A stretch of DNA of 64,000 bases from Irpex lacteus (taxonomy: Eukaryota > Basidiomycota > Agaricomycetes > Polyporales > Irpicaceae): NCBI GenBank assembly GCA_001986395.2, contig MQVO02000055.1, positions 1 through 64,000 of the forward strand, written 5' to 3'. Shown here piece after piece: positions 22,810 through 31,450 of this stretch. The notes under the pieces are model-generated. The model made no database searches and was not told where the DNA came from. It saw nothing but the letters and a program-made list of their open reading frames with translations. Position 1 is the first letter of the stretch; every line of letters begins with the position of its first letter. The position numbers were made by a program, and so were the translations under genes.

Positions 22810-25383
22810 GTGAGTTCCTCGAAGCATACCCGTAGTCGCGGAACTTCAGAGTTCGAACCACTACCCGATCCCGACACTCTCCTACACAAGCCTCGCAAAC
22901 CCAGGAAGCGTTCCGTGCCCGCGGAAGAATCCCCTTACGCGTCCGCGGACGAATTCCAAGAAGTAGAAAACCAACTCGTTCCGGAAGAGGAACCCAATAC
23001 TCCACCCGTTTCTTTTGATCCATCCTTGTCTGCGGAACCCTCAGAACCCCAACCAATCCATTATCTCCTTGCCCGCGAATCCCATACCAATCGTCTCTTC
23101 GAAGTCATCGACCAGTACGACGCCCAAGTCTCTCACCTACAACAGCAACTAGCCATGGCCACCACTCCTATGCCCCTCTCCAGCGACCGTCATGCCCCTA
23201 CCTTCGATCCGGCGCAGCCCCGAACCTTGTCCCGCTACTTCCAGAACCTAGAAGAGCTCTTCACCCGTGCCGCTATTGCAGCGGACGCGGACAAAAAGTC
23301 TTACGCCACCCGTTACGTTCCGATAGAAGTCTCAGACCAATGGGACACGCTGTCCAGGTACGCGAACGGAACCTACGACGCCTGGAAGACACAGGTATTT
23401 GCGCTCTATCCTGGGGCGGATGCTACTGTCCGTTACACTCGTCAGGGTCTTCTCGACTACGTACAGCAGTGGAGGGCCCGTGGCTTCAAAACACTTGGCG
23501 ACTGGGCTGAGTTCTTCCGGAACTATCGTACTCAGGCTGCGTGGTTAGTCACCAACGGAAAGATCTCAGACATCGACCGGAACCGATGGTGTGAGGACGC
23601 CATTGGAACCCAGATGTCCGCTATCTCGACGCGCTTGCAAGTCAAACACCCTGATACTCATCCGGGTGACGGGTACGGAATGGACGCACTCGACGAAGCT
23701 ATGCGGTTTCATCTTCAAGGAACTCCCACCGTCCTATCCGCTCCCGCCGCTGCCCCAGTAACTCTCGCGACTCCCATTCCGTCCACTTCATCCACCACGG
23801 AAACGACCATCAAAATCGAGGACGTAGCCAAGCTGTTCGAATACCTCGGACGCATGGCCTCGAGTTCCGCTGCTAACGCACCCGTTCCGCGTCCACCCAC
23901 ACCATCTTCCGCGAACATGGGCTGTCACTACGACAGAAAACCAGACTGTCGTACCCACAACTGCCCCGCGGCCGCGGAGGACTTAGCAGCTGGTCGAATC
24001 CGTCGCAACGCGGAGAACAAGATCGTCCTGCCAAACGGAACGTTTGTTCCACGGAACCTCCCTGGAGAAACCATGCGCGACCGTGTCTTCGAATGGCACA
24101 GACGGAACCCTGGTCAACTTGCTGCGGGTAGTCTTTCGTACACGGCCGTCCCGGATCCAGCGGGTTCGATGTTGGTGGAGCTCGTCAACGGAACCTCCTA
24201 CGACGGACAAGCTGCCTCTTACGTCTACCACCGCGATGATGAAGAACGGATATTCGCTCTAGAGCAGGAACTCTTCAACCTGCGCAACAAAACCCGTTTC
24301 GACTCCGTCCGTGTTCCGCCCATGTCAGACAAATATCGTCGTCAACGGACACCTGCTCCCACCAATCGTACGCCTGCCCCGGAGCCGACGTCTCAGACAG
24401 AACACACGGAACCTTCGTCATCCAAGGCAGCCTCCGCTTCCCAGCAACCTGCTACTGCACCGGAGCCTACTAGGGAGGAACCAAGCAAGGAGCCCGCGGA
24501 ACACCCCCTGGCTGGGGTCCGTGACGCAACGTACATTCCGCCTACCTCTAAGAACGTTGGAGCGCCACCTAAAGCCTCGACTCGCGATCCGGCGTTCCGC
24601 ACTGCAGCTCCCGTTGAAAGCACGGAAACCGCGGTGAAAGTACTCAACCGCGCTCTAAAGGAGAGTAGCCTCATGATCACTCCCGAGGAGCTTCTCGCTA
24701 TCTCACCCGACGTCCGTTATAACCTGCGCTCCCTCATCACCCCCAAACGTCTACCGACTGCTCAGCCTACTGCTCCCTCCGCTACCTACCTTCACGAGCA
24801 AGAAGAAGTCTGCCTGCCTAGCCCGAAAGTCCTCACTTCCCAGGGCGACCTTCCTCGAGGAGTGTACCGGATCGCGGATCCTTATGAAGCGTACCTCCGT
24901 GCACTTCCTCCGGGTGAAGAACCTCGTCCCGTCAAAGTCGCCAACGAGTCCGGGTCGCTGCGCACGATCCGTGCTCTCGTAGCTAACAGCGAGGAGGTGG
25001 ACTGTATTCTTGATCCGGGCTGTCAAATCGTCGCGTGTTCCGAGGCCGTTTGCCATGAGCTTGGCTTATCCTACGATCCGACCGTGGTATTACATATGCA
25101 AAGCGCGAACGGAGGAGTCGACCGTTCCTTGGGCCTCGCACGGAACATCCCTTTCGCTATAGGGGATATGGTCTTCTACCTCCAGGTCCACGTCATCCGG
25201 GAAGCTGCGTACGACATCCTGTTAGGCCGTCCGTTCGATATCCTGGCGTCCACCGTCGTCCGGAACTACAAGAATGAAGACCAGACTATCACTCTCACTT
25301 GTCCCAACACCGGCCGCTGCGTCACCATCCCCACCCTACCTCGCGGAAAGCCTAAGTTCCGTCTCCCGGAACAGGGTTTTTAG
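22810..25383 (+). CDS. Gag-protease polyprotein of LTR element
   Basis: Open frame of at least 857 codons. The first in-frame ATG is at 23155, but coding-like sequence (EFEPLPDPDTLLHKPRKPRKR) extends upstream to a TGA at 22768, so the true start may be non-AUG or supplied by splicing. Capsid-type gag is about residues 115-330 from 22810. A knuckle-like stretch reads GCHYDRKPDCRTHNCP, where the canonical C-x2-C-x4-H-x4-C has become C-x2-D-x4-C-x4-C. A Pro/Thr-rich linker follows. The C-terminal retropepsin-like domain has CILDPGCQIVACSE (DPG instead of D-S/T-G) and AYDILLGRPF. The frame stops with TAG at 25381-25383, overlapping the start of pol in another frame. Confidence 0.9.
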   Translation: MSSSKHTRSRGTSEFEPLPDPDTLLHKPRKPRKRSVPAEESPYASADEFQEVENQLVPEEEPNTPPVSFDPSLSAEPSEPQPIHYLLARESHTNRLFEVIDQYDAQVSHLQQQLAMATTPMPLSSDRHAPTFDPAQPRTLSRYFQNLEELFTRAAIAADADKKSYATRYVPIEVSDQWDTLSRYANGTYDAWKTQVFALYPGADATVRYTRQGLLDYVQQWRARGFKTLGDWAEFFRNYRTQAAWLVTNGKISDIDRNRWCEDAIGTQMSAISTRLQVKHPDTHPGDGYGMDALDEAMRFHLQGTPTVLSAPAAAPVTLATPIPSTSSTTETTIKIEDVAKLFEYLGRMASSSAANAPVPRPPTPSSANMGCHYDRKPDCRTHNCPAAAEDLAAGRIRRNAENKIVLPNGTFVPRNLPGETMRDRVFEWHRRNPGQLAAGSLSYTAVPDPAGSMLVELVNGTSYDGQAASYVYHRDDEERIFALEQELFNLRNKTRFDSVRVPPMSDKYRRQRTPAPTNRTPAPEPTSQTEHTEPSSSKAASASQQPATAPEPTREEPSKEPAEHPLAGVRDATYIPPTSKNVGAPPKASTRDPAFRTAAPVESTETAVKVLNRALKESSLMITPEELLAISPDVRYNLRSLITPKRLPTAQPTAPSATYLHEQEEVCLPSPKVLTSQGDLPRGVYRIADPYEAYLRALPPGEEPRPVKVANESGSLRTIRALVANSEEVDCILDPGCQIVACSEAVCHELGLSYDPTVVLHMQSANGGVDRSLGLARNIPFAIGDMVFYLQVHVIREAAYDILLGRPFDILASTVVRNYKNEDQTITLTCPNTGRCVTIPTLPRGKPKFRLPEQGF

Positions 25384-28300
25384 GGGTCGAGGAGTCGCGC
25401 TCAGGCCGAGGAGTCGCGCTCAGGCCGAGGAGTCGCGCTCAGGCCGAGGAGATCTCATCAAGCATATACCCCCGTCTATCGACAGTTCCGGCCCTGATTT
25501 TCTTTCTTTCTGTCTCTCTAAGCTCACGGACGATCGTCTCTCTACTCAAATCTCTTCCCTTCTCCTTTTCGATCTCGTCTCTTCTTTCTCCGCTTCCGTG
25601 TGGCACCAGCTAGGAGCCACTCCCGATACCCTGCGTCAAATCTTCCTTGGCGCGAAGAAAAAGTACAAGCCCGTGCACCTGAAGGTCCGTCCCGTGAAAA
25701 CGGAACTACCCAAGGAGTACCGCATCGTACGCAACATATCCGGAGATCCGTTGTCGATCATGCCCGTCATCAACTATGCCCACATCCCTGACTTCGTTCC
25801 GTCCGGACGCTATACCCTCGAACGCATGCAAGAGACGGATGCACGGCTTGATCCTTTTCTCTTACCGGAAGAGCGACGCCTGCTCCACTACTTCATGTGT
25901 CTCCATAATCAAGCCTTCGCGTGGACGGACGAAGAAAGAGGAAGCTTCCGTACCGACTTCTTTCCTCCCGTCGAATTTCCCGTCGTCCCTCACGTTCCGT
26001 GGGTAGAACGGAACATGCCTATCCCGCCCGGAATCTATGACGAATGCTGCCGGATCATACTGGAGAAGATCAAAGCTGGTGTCTACGAACCCTCAAACGC
26101 TGCCTATCGTAGTCGATGGTTCCCCGTCGCCAAGAAGAATGGCAAGCTCCGTATCGTCCACTCCTTGGAGCCTCTCAACCGCGTCACTATCCAACATTCC
26201 GGCGTTCCGCCCATCCCGGAACACCTTGCAGAGACCTTTGGAGGACGGGCGTGCGGCGGAATCCTGGATCTCTTCGTTGGCTATGACAACCGTCCGCTTG
26301 CAGAGTCGTCGCGCGACATGACGACCTTCCAGACACCCTTTGGCGCCATGAGGATCACCACTCTCCCCATGGGTTGGACTAACAGTGTTCCAATCTTCCA
26401 CGACGACGTCACCTCGATCCTCCAGCCCGAAATCCCTCACGTCACCATTCCGTACATCGACGATGTCCCCGTCCGTGGTCCAGCAAGCGAGTACCGGTTG
26501 CCTAACGGTGACTGGGAACGTATTCCGTCCAATCCGGGGATCCGTCGTTTTGTCTTCGAACACTTTGAGAACCTCAATCGCGTGGTCACCCGTGTCTTCT
26601 ACTGCGGCGGAACGTTCTCTGGCCCAAAATCCGTCTGCATCGCTCGCAAGTACTCCGTCGTTGGATTCTGCTGCACACCGGAAGGTCGTATACCGGAAGA
26701 AGACAAGGTTCGTGTCATCCGGAACTGGGGTCCATGCAAGAATCTCTCTGAGGTTCGAGCCTTCCTTGGAACCGTTGGCGTGATCCGGATTTTCATTCGT
26801 AACTTTGCGCACCGAGCCCACCATCTTGTGAAGCTCACCCGCAAGGACGCACCTTTCGAGTGGGGGCCGGAACAGGAAGCCGCACAGGCAGACCTGAAGA
26901 AGGCCGTACTTGAATCACCCGCTCTTCGTGCAATCGACTACCGTTCCGGTGCACCCGTCATCCTCGCTGTCGACACCTCATACCTCGCGATAGGTCACTT
27001 CCTTGCTCAGTGCGATCCGGATAACCCCAAGGTTCGCTACTACAGCCGCTTCGGATCCATCACTCTCAACGAGCGGGAAGCACGGTTCTCTCAACCAAAG
27101 CTGGAACTCTACGGACTCTACCGCTCTCTCAAAGCTCTCAAACTCTACATCATCGGTGTCCGCAACCTCATCGTCGAGGTCGATGCGCAACATATCAAAG
27201 GGATGATCCAGAACCCTGATCTGGCCCCTTCCGCGTCGATCAACCGATGGATTGCTGCCATCCTCACCTTCCACTTTACACTGGTACACGTTCCGGGGGA
27301 ACGTCATGGTCCGGACGGACTCTCGCGTCGCCCGCCTCAGCCTGGTGACCCGGATCCTCCTGACGACGACGAAGACGAAAATCCCCTTGGTCCCTGTTTC
27401 CTAACCATGCACTTCTGGTCTCAGCTCCGTCCCTCCACTTCTCTTACATCCTCTTTCGCTAACCTGGAAGCTGAGGACCAACCTCCTCTCGAGTACCACG
27501 ACGTTCCGCGAACACGGAAAGCAACGGACGCGGACAACAAGCTCTCGCAGGTTCCGTCTTTCCTCGAGACCTTCGTTCTGCCAACGGATCTCTCTGAGAA
27601 AGCCTTGCAAGCATTCGTCCGTTTTGCTACCCAGTTATTCCTCGACAGCGGACGACTCTGGAAACGTGATCCGTCTGGGGCTCACAAGCTCGTTATCCCC
27701 CCGGAAGACCGGATCCGTATCCTGCGCGAATGTCACGACCGTGCTGCTCATAGAGGAGTCTATGCGACTACAGTGATGATCTCGGAACGTTTCTGGTGGC
27801 CCTTCCATATCGCGGACGCCGCCTGGTACGTCCGGACTTGCCATATCTGTCAGCTCCGCCAGAAACGCCAGATCCTCATCCCACCCACCGTTGCGCAACC
27901 CGCCCCTCTCTTCGCCAAGATCTACGTCGATACTATGCACATGCCCAAGTCGTCCGGTTACAGGTACATCGTCCAAGGCCGTTGTTCCATCACGCACTGG
28001 CCAGAGTTCCGTTTACTCAGGACGGAAACCGGAAAGACTATTGGCGACTGGCTCTTCAAAGACGTACTCTGCCGTTGGGGTGGTTTGTCCGAGATCGTCT
28101 CGGATAACGGTGGTCCATTCGTCGCTGCTATCGAGTACCTTTCCAAGAAGTTCCACATCTCTCACATCCGTATCAGCGGGTACAACTCCCGTGCTAACGG
28201 ACAGGTCGAGCGTTCTCACTTCGACGTCCGCCAGTCAGTCTACAAGGCAGCGGATGGAGACGCGTCTAAGTGGGCTTCCGTGGCAGCATCCGTCTTCTGG

Positions 28301-28933
28301 TCAGAACGGATCACCGTCCGCAAACGGATGGGGTGCTCCCCTTACTTCGCTGTCACTGGTACTCATCCCGTCATTCCGCTCGATATCGTCGAGGCAACGT
28401 ACCTGCAACCCCCTCCGGAATCTATCATGTCGACCACGGATCTCATTGCCCGCCGAGCCATAGCCCTTCAGAAGCGTCGAGAGGACCTTCAAAGGCTCCG
28501 CGACAACGTCGTCGAGTCCCGGAAACAAGCAGCCCGTCGATTCGAGCAGGACAACGCACACACCATCAAGGACTTCAACTTTACCCGCGGATCACTCGTG
28601 CTCATCCGGAACACAGCCATCGAGAAAGCACTCAACCGCAAGATGCGTCCACGGTACCTTGGCCCTCTCGTCGTCGTCTCTCGCAACAGAGGAGGGGCCT
28701 ATGTATTGTGCGAACTTGATGGTTCCGTCCTCGATCGTCCCGTGGCCGCGTTCCGTGTCGTCCCCTACCTTGCCCGTCGTTCCATCCCCCTACCAGACGG
28801 TTTTGCGGATATTACCCCAGAACGTCTGAAGGAACTCACAGACAGCACCTCACTAGGTGATGACGACCCGGACGAGCCCACGGATGCCGTCGATCCGCTC
28901 GACGATGACACTGAGGATCTCCCTCAACCTTAG
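25274..28933 (+). CDS. Pol polyprotein (RT-RNase H-integrase)
   Basis: 1219-codon frame in the +1 frame relative to gag, overlapping it by 110 bp. The reverse transcriptase has FPVAKKNGKLRIVHSL, GILDLFVGYDNR, TTFQTPFGAMRITTLPMGW and the catalytic YIDDV. RNase H has AVDTSYLAIGHFLAQ, KLELYGLYRSLKAL and VEVDAQ (D-E-D). Integrase has an HHCC zinc finger (HDRAAH...CHIC), then IYVDTMHMP, IVSDNGGPF and NGQVERSHF giving D,D,E, followed by a GPY/F-type module (RPRYLGPLVVVSRNRGGAY). There is no chromodomain; the C-terminus is acidic. An ATG at 25274 could start pol, or it may be made by frameshifting. All catalytic residues are present. Confidence 0.95.
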   Translation: MKTRLSLSLVPTPAAASPSPPYLAESLSSVSRNRVFRGRGVALRPRSRAQAEESRSGRGDLIKHIPPSIDSSGPDFLSFCLSKLTDDRLSTQISSLLLFDLVSSFSASVWHQLGATPDTLRQIFLGAKKKYKPVHLKVRPVKTELPKEYRIVRNISGDPLSIMPVINYAHIPDFVPSGRYTLERMQETDARLDPFLLPEERRLLHYFMCLHNQAFAWTDEERGSFRTDFFPPVEFPVVPHVPWVERNMPIPPGIYDECCRIILEKIKAGVYEPSNAAYRSRWFPVAKKNGKLRIVHSLEPLNRVTIQHSGVPPIPEHLAETFGGRACGGILDLFVGYDNRPLAESSRDMTTFQTPFGAMRITTLPMGWTNSVPIFHDDVTSILQPEIPHVTIPYIDDVPVRGPASEYRLPNGDWERIPSNPGIRRFVFEHFENLNRVVTRVFYCGGTFSGPKSVCIARKYSVVGFCCTPEGRIPEEDKVRVIRNWGPCKNLSEVRAFLGTVGVIRIFIRNFAHRAHHLVKLTRKDAPFEWGPEQEAAQADLKKAVLESPALRAIDYRSGAPVILAVDTSYLAIGHFLAQCDPDNPKVRYYSRFGSITLNEREARFSQPKLELYGLYRSLKALKLYIIGVRNLIVEVDAQHIKGMIQNPDLAPSASINRWIAAILTFHFTLVHVPGERHGPDGLSRRPPQPGDPDPPDDDEDENPLGPCFLTMHFWSQLRPSTSLTSSFANLEAEDQPPLEYHDVPRTRKATDADNKLSQVPSFLETFVLPTDLSEKALQAFVRFATQLFLDSGRLWKRDPSGAHKLVIPPEDRIRILRECHDRAAHRGVYATTVMISERFWWPFHIADAAWYVRTCHICQLRQKRQILIPPTVAQPAPLFAKIYVDTMHMPKSSGYRYIVQGRCSITHWPEFRLLRTETGKTIGDWLFKDVLCRWGGLSEIVSDNGGPFVAAIEYLSKKFHISHIRISGYNSRANGQVERSHFDVRQSVYKAADGDASKWASVAASVFWSERITVRKRMGCSPYFAVTGTHPVIPLDIVEATYLQPPPESIMSTTDLIARRAIALQKRREDLQRLRDNVVESRKQAARRFEQDNAHTIKDFNFTRGSLVLIRNTAIEKALNRKMRPRYLGPLVVVSRNRGGAYVLCELDGSVLDRPVAAFRVVPYLARRSIPLPDGFADITPERLKELTDSTSLGDDDPDEPTDAVDPLDDDTEDLPQP
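25385..25451 (+). repeat. 19-bp tandem repeat at gag/pol junction
   Basis: About 3.5 copies of GGCCGAGGAGTCGCGCTCA (first copy GGTCGAGG...) start two bases after the gag stop codon and lie inside the pol frame. Because 19 is not a multiple of three, each copy is read in a different frame by pol (RGVALRP, RSRAQA, EESRSG). Confidence 0.95.
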
Positions 28934-29472
28934 ACACACTTCTTTCCGTCTGTTTTCTTTTCCGTCTTATTTCTTCCACACTCATTCCGTTCCGTTTTGA
29001 TTTCACTAACCCATGGACTCACCCGTTCCGTTTCGCCCGGATCTCCTTTAAAGGAGTCCCCCTTTAGGTCGATGATGAGCTAGCTCTGATGACCACTCAC
29101 TTCGACTTTCCCTCGTGCCCTGGGGACAGGGCTTCTTTGTTTCAGTAGGGAGGAGGAAGGCGGAAACGCCCAAATCCGCCCAACGAAAACGGACCCGGTC
29201 ACTCAGGCACGGAACTCGAAATTTTGGACTATTTTTCAACTTTTACGCCCCGTATTCACTCATTTTCATGCCTTTTTCTTACTTACATCACCCAGAAAAT
29301 ACTTACTTATCATTTTCTTTCTCATCACACCCTTTCATCCTTCAGAAACACGGACACTTTATAGTACATACACGAGCGGATACTTTACAGGATTCGAAGA
29401 CACGGAACACGAGACGCGCGGAACACGGAACAAGCGGAACAGGGACGACGGACGACTCACAAGACTCCCAAG
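28934..29472. other. Post-pol spacer of LTR element
   Basis: Non-coding. It contains a pyrimidine-rich stretch (28934-29000), a copy of the polypurine tract at 29141-29157, an AT-rich segment (29220-29370), and a cluster of four CGGAAC motifs between 29403 and 29440. The cluster sits just beyond the 3' end of the antisense gene. Confidence 0.7.
29141..29157 (+). other. Internal copy of polypurine tract
   Basis: TTCAGTAGGGAGGAGGA, identical to the tract abutting the 3' LTR (31434-31450). The similarity extends upstream through GGGGAC(AG)GGCTTC. This is the position expected for the PPT in an element without the antisense gene. Confidence 0.85.
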
Positions 29473-31270
29473 CTACTTCCTCGCTGGAGCCTTGCCCTTC
29501 CCAACAACTTCATCGACCTCCATGTCAGCGTCCTCTTCGCCCTCAGCATCGACATCGACGACTTCCGGCTCCGTTGGAGACGGAGGAGGCATCACGGAAC
29601 GAGGCGCGGAAGACGAGCTAGCGATCTGCGCCTCCAGCACCGCGATCTTGTGGTCGAGAGCCTGAAGCTCCGCGGCGTGCACCATCCGGTAGGCACGCAT
29701 CTCCGCTAGGTAGCCTAGGAGGTAGGCACGATGGAGTTCCTCCGGCGTGTAGGAGAGGAAGGAGCGGCGCGTTCCGTGCGCCAGGAAGGGAGCCAGAGCC
29801 GTGTGCGGAACCGTGTTGGGCGGAATAGCTGCACAGGGATCAGACCACGGAACCGCGGATCGAGAAGGCAAACTTACCAAAGGGTTCCTGCGCAGTCGAC
29901 GAAGAAGGAAGGGAGCGAGTAGCAGCCACGGGAGGAGCACGAGGACGGGAAGCGGGTGCACGACGAGGAACAGCCTGGCGTTCCGGAACGTTTGTACCCG
30001 CTGGAGCAGGCTGGGTCGACGATCCGCCCTGAGCCAATCGCGGATCCCTGGCCGCTGCACCCCTAGGAACGGGCTGGGGACGACGTCGTGGCGCGGGCGT
30101 TGGGGCAGAAGTCTCTGCCATCGCCGGTTCGTCCTCTTGGTCCGCGGCCCTCGACTTCCCGCGCACATTGGAGCCACCCCGACGCGCAGCCTTACCCGAC
30201 GACGAAAACGCGCAAGTAATCTTCCGGGCGGCACAGTTCACGCAGGCATGCGTCACACCATCCTTGACCGGAACGATGCACTCTGCCTTCGAGCGGGACT
30301 GGCACTGGGGGCACTGATAGGACCCATAAGTGTACACCTCTTGATCCGGGCGACCATCGAATAGGCCACTCACCATGGATCCGTCGCGATGAACGACCTG
30401 CTCCTCCGCAGGGGCAGCCGCCTTGCGAGCCCGCTTAGGCTTGGGCCCGGACGCACCTTGCACCAGCGTCGCGGAACGGTCGCGAGTACGCCCAGTCCGT
30501 GGGGAGCTCTCCTCCTCCTCCTCCTCCTTCTCCTCCTCATCCTCGGCCTGCGACGAGGCCTCTCCGTCCTTGTCGACCTCTTCCGCCGCATCTGCATCCC
30601 CCTCTGCGTCTGCATCCTCCTCACCCGCACCCCCAACGTCGCCCATAGCAGTGTCGACGTCCTCAGCACCTGCACCCGTTTCCGCGCCCACCACAGTATC
30701 GTCGTCCGTGGGACCCGTCTGGTCCCCGGAACCCGTGTCGAGCGGAACGGAACTGGAACCAGCAGCGGGCGCGGGCTGGGTCTGAGACGTGGCGAGGCCT
30801 GGAGTAACCCCCTCGTCGAGTTGGATGGGAGTGGGGCCACCATGGATAGCCCGATTGGCAGGCGTCACGGAGACTTGGCGAAGGAAGCGCAAGTTGCGCA
30901 AGACAACCTGACGTTCCGGGCTGATGAGGCCCTGACGATGGTATTCCTGGACGAAGGGGGAGGCCACGGACAACGCGTCGACCAGGGACTCTACAACGGA
31001 CAGCGACATCTCGCGGCGGAGCTCCCAGAGGGCTTCCGCGGCACCAAGGATCCCCTCCCTGAGAGCCTCGTCACCCACGGTCTCCAGCTCTTCGACCGCG
31101 GAAGCCTGCACCACGACCAGTCAGCCTAACCCGCCCGCGGGAGCGTTCCGACCACTTAGCAGCACGGAACGGAACTTAACCTGCCACTGGGCACTCTCCA
31201 GCTGAGCAATCTCGCGTTCCGTGAAGCAACGGAGGCGCTGGATAGCAAAGTCGACTGCGAGGGGAGACAT
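29473..31270 (-). CDS. Antisense spliced gene with Zn2Cys6-like cluster
   Basis: Minus-strand gene inside the LTR element, opposite to gag-pol. Exons are 31181-31270 (MSPLAVDFAIQRLRC to ESAQWQ), 29878-31105 and 29473-29828. Introns start GTTAAG and GTAAGT and end GTGCAG and GTGCAG. The exon lengths 90, 1228 and 356 sum to 1674, that is 557 residues plus stop, with phases joining exactly. A helical N-terminal third (EELETVGDEALREG, RREMSLSVVESLVDAL) is followed by a long acidic region (DEEEKEEEEEESS), a basic KPKRARK signal, and a cysteine cluster C-x2-C-x7-C-x11-C-x2-C-x6-C beginning CPQC and ending KITC. That spacing is close to fungal Zn2Cys6 clusters. The C-terminus has LSYTPEELHRAYLLGYLAEM and an acidic tail. 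Function is unknown. A DNA- or RNA-binding regulator of the element is an inference. Confidence 0.8.
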
Positions 31271-31433
31271 GTTGCGCTTGGTTGGTATTGATGGTGGTGG
31301 TTTGAGAGAGAAGTGTTGAGTGCGGGTTGGGGGACTTTGGCGAAATTTTCAGAAGGACGGCTTTCTCGACAACGAGGCAGGCGCGCGGAACGAGTCATTT
31401 ATCCCCATCAGGAAGCCGGGGACGGCTTCGAAT

Positions 31434-31450
31434 TTCAGTAGGGAGGAGGA
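31434..31450 (+). other. Polypurine tract before 3' LTR
   Basis: TTCAGTAGGGAGGAGGA ends directly at the first base of the 3' LTR (31451), as expected for the plus-strand primer of reverse transcription. Confidence 0.9.

Noticed and set aside
26093..26824. 243-codon minus-strand frame inside pol
   Set aside because: It is a reverse-strand shadow of the reverse transcriptase domain. Unlike the antisense gene at 29473-31270 it has no independent motif or splice structure.
30389..31129. 246-codon plus-strand frame opposite the antisense gene
   Set aside because: It mirrors the acidic, repetitive region of the spliced minus-strand gene and shows no domain.
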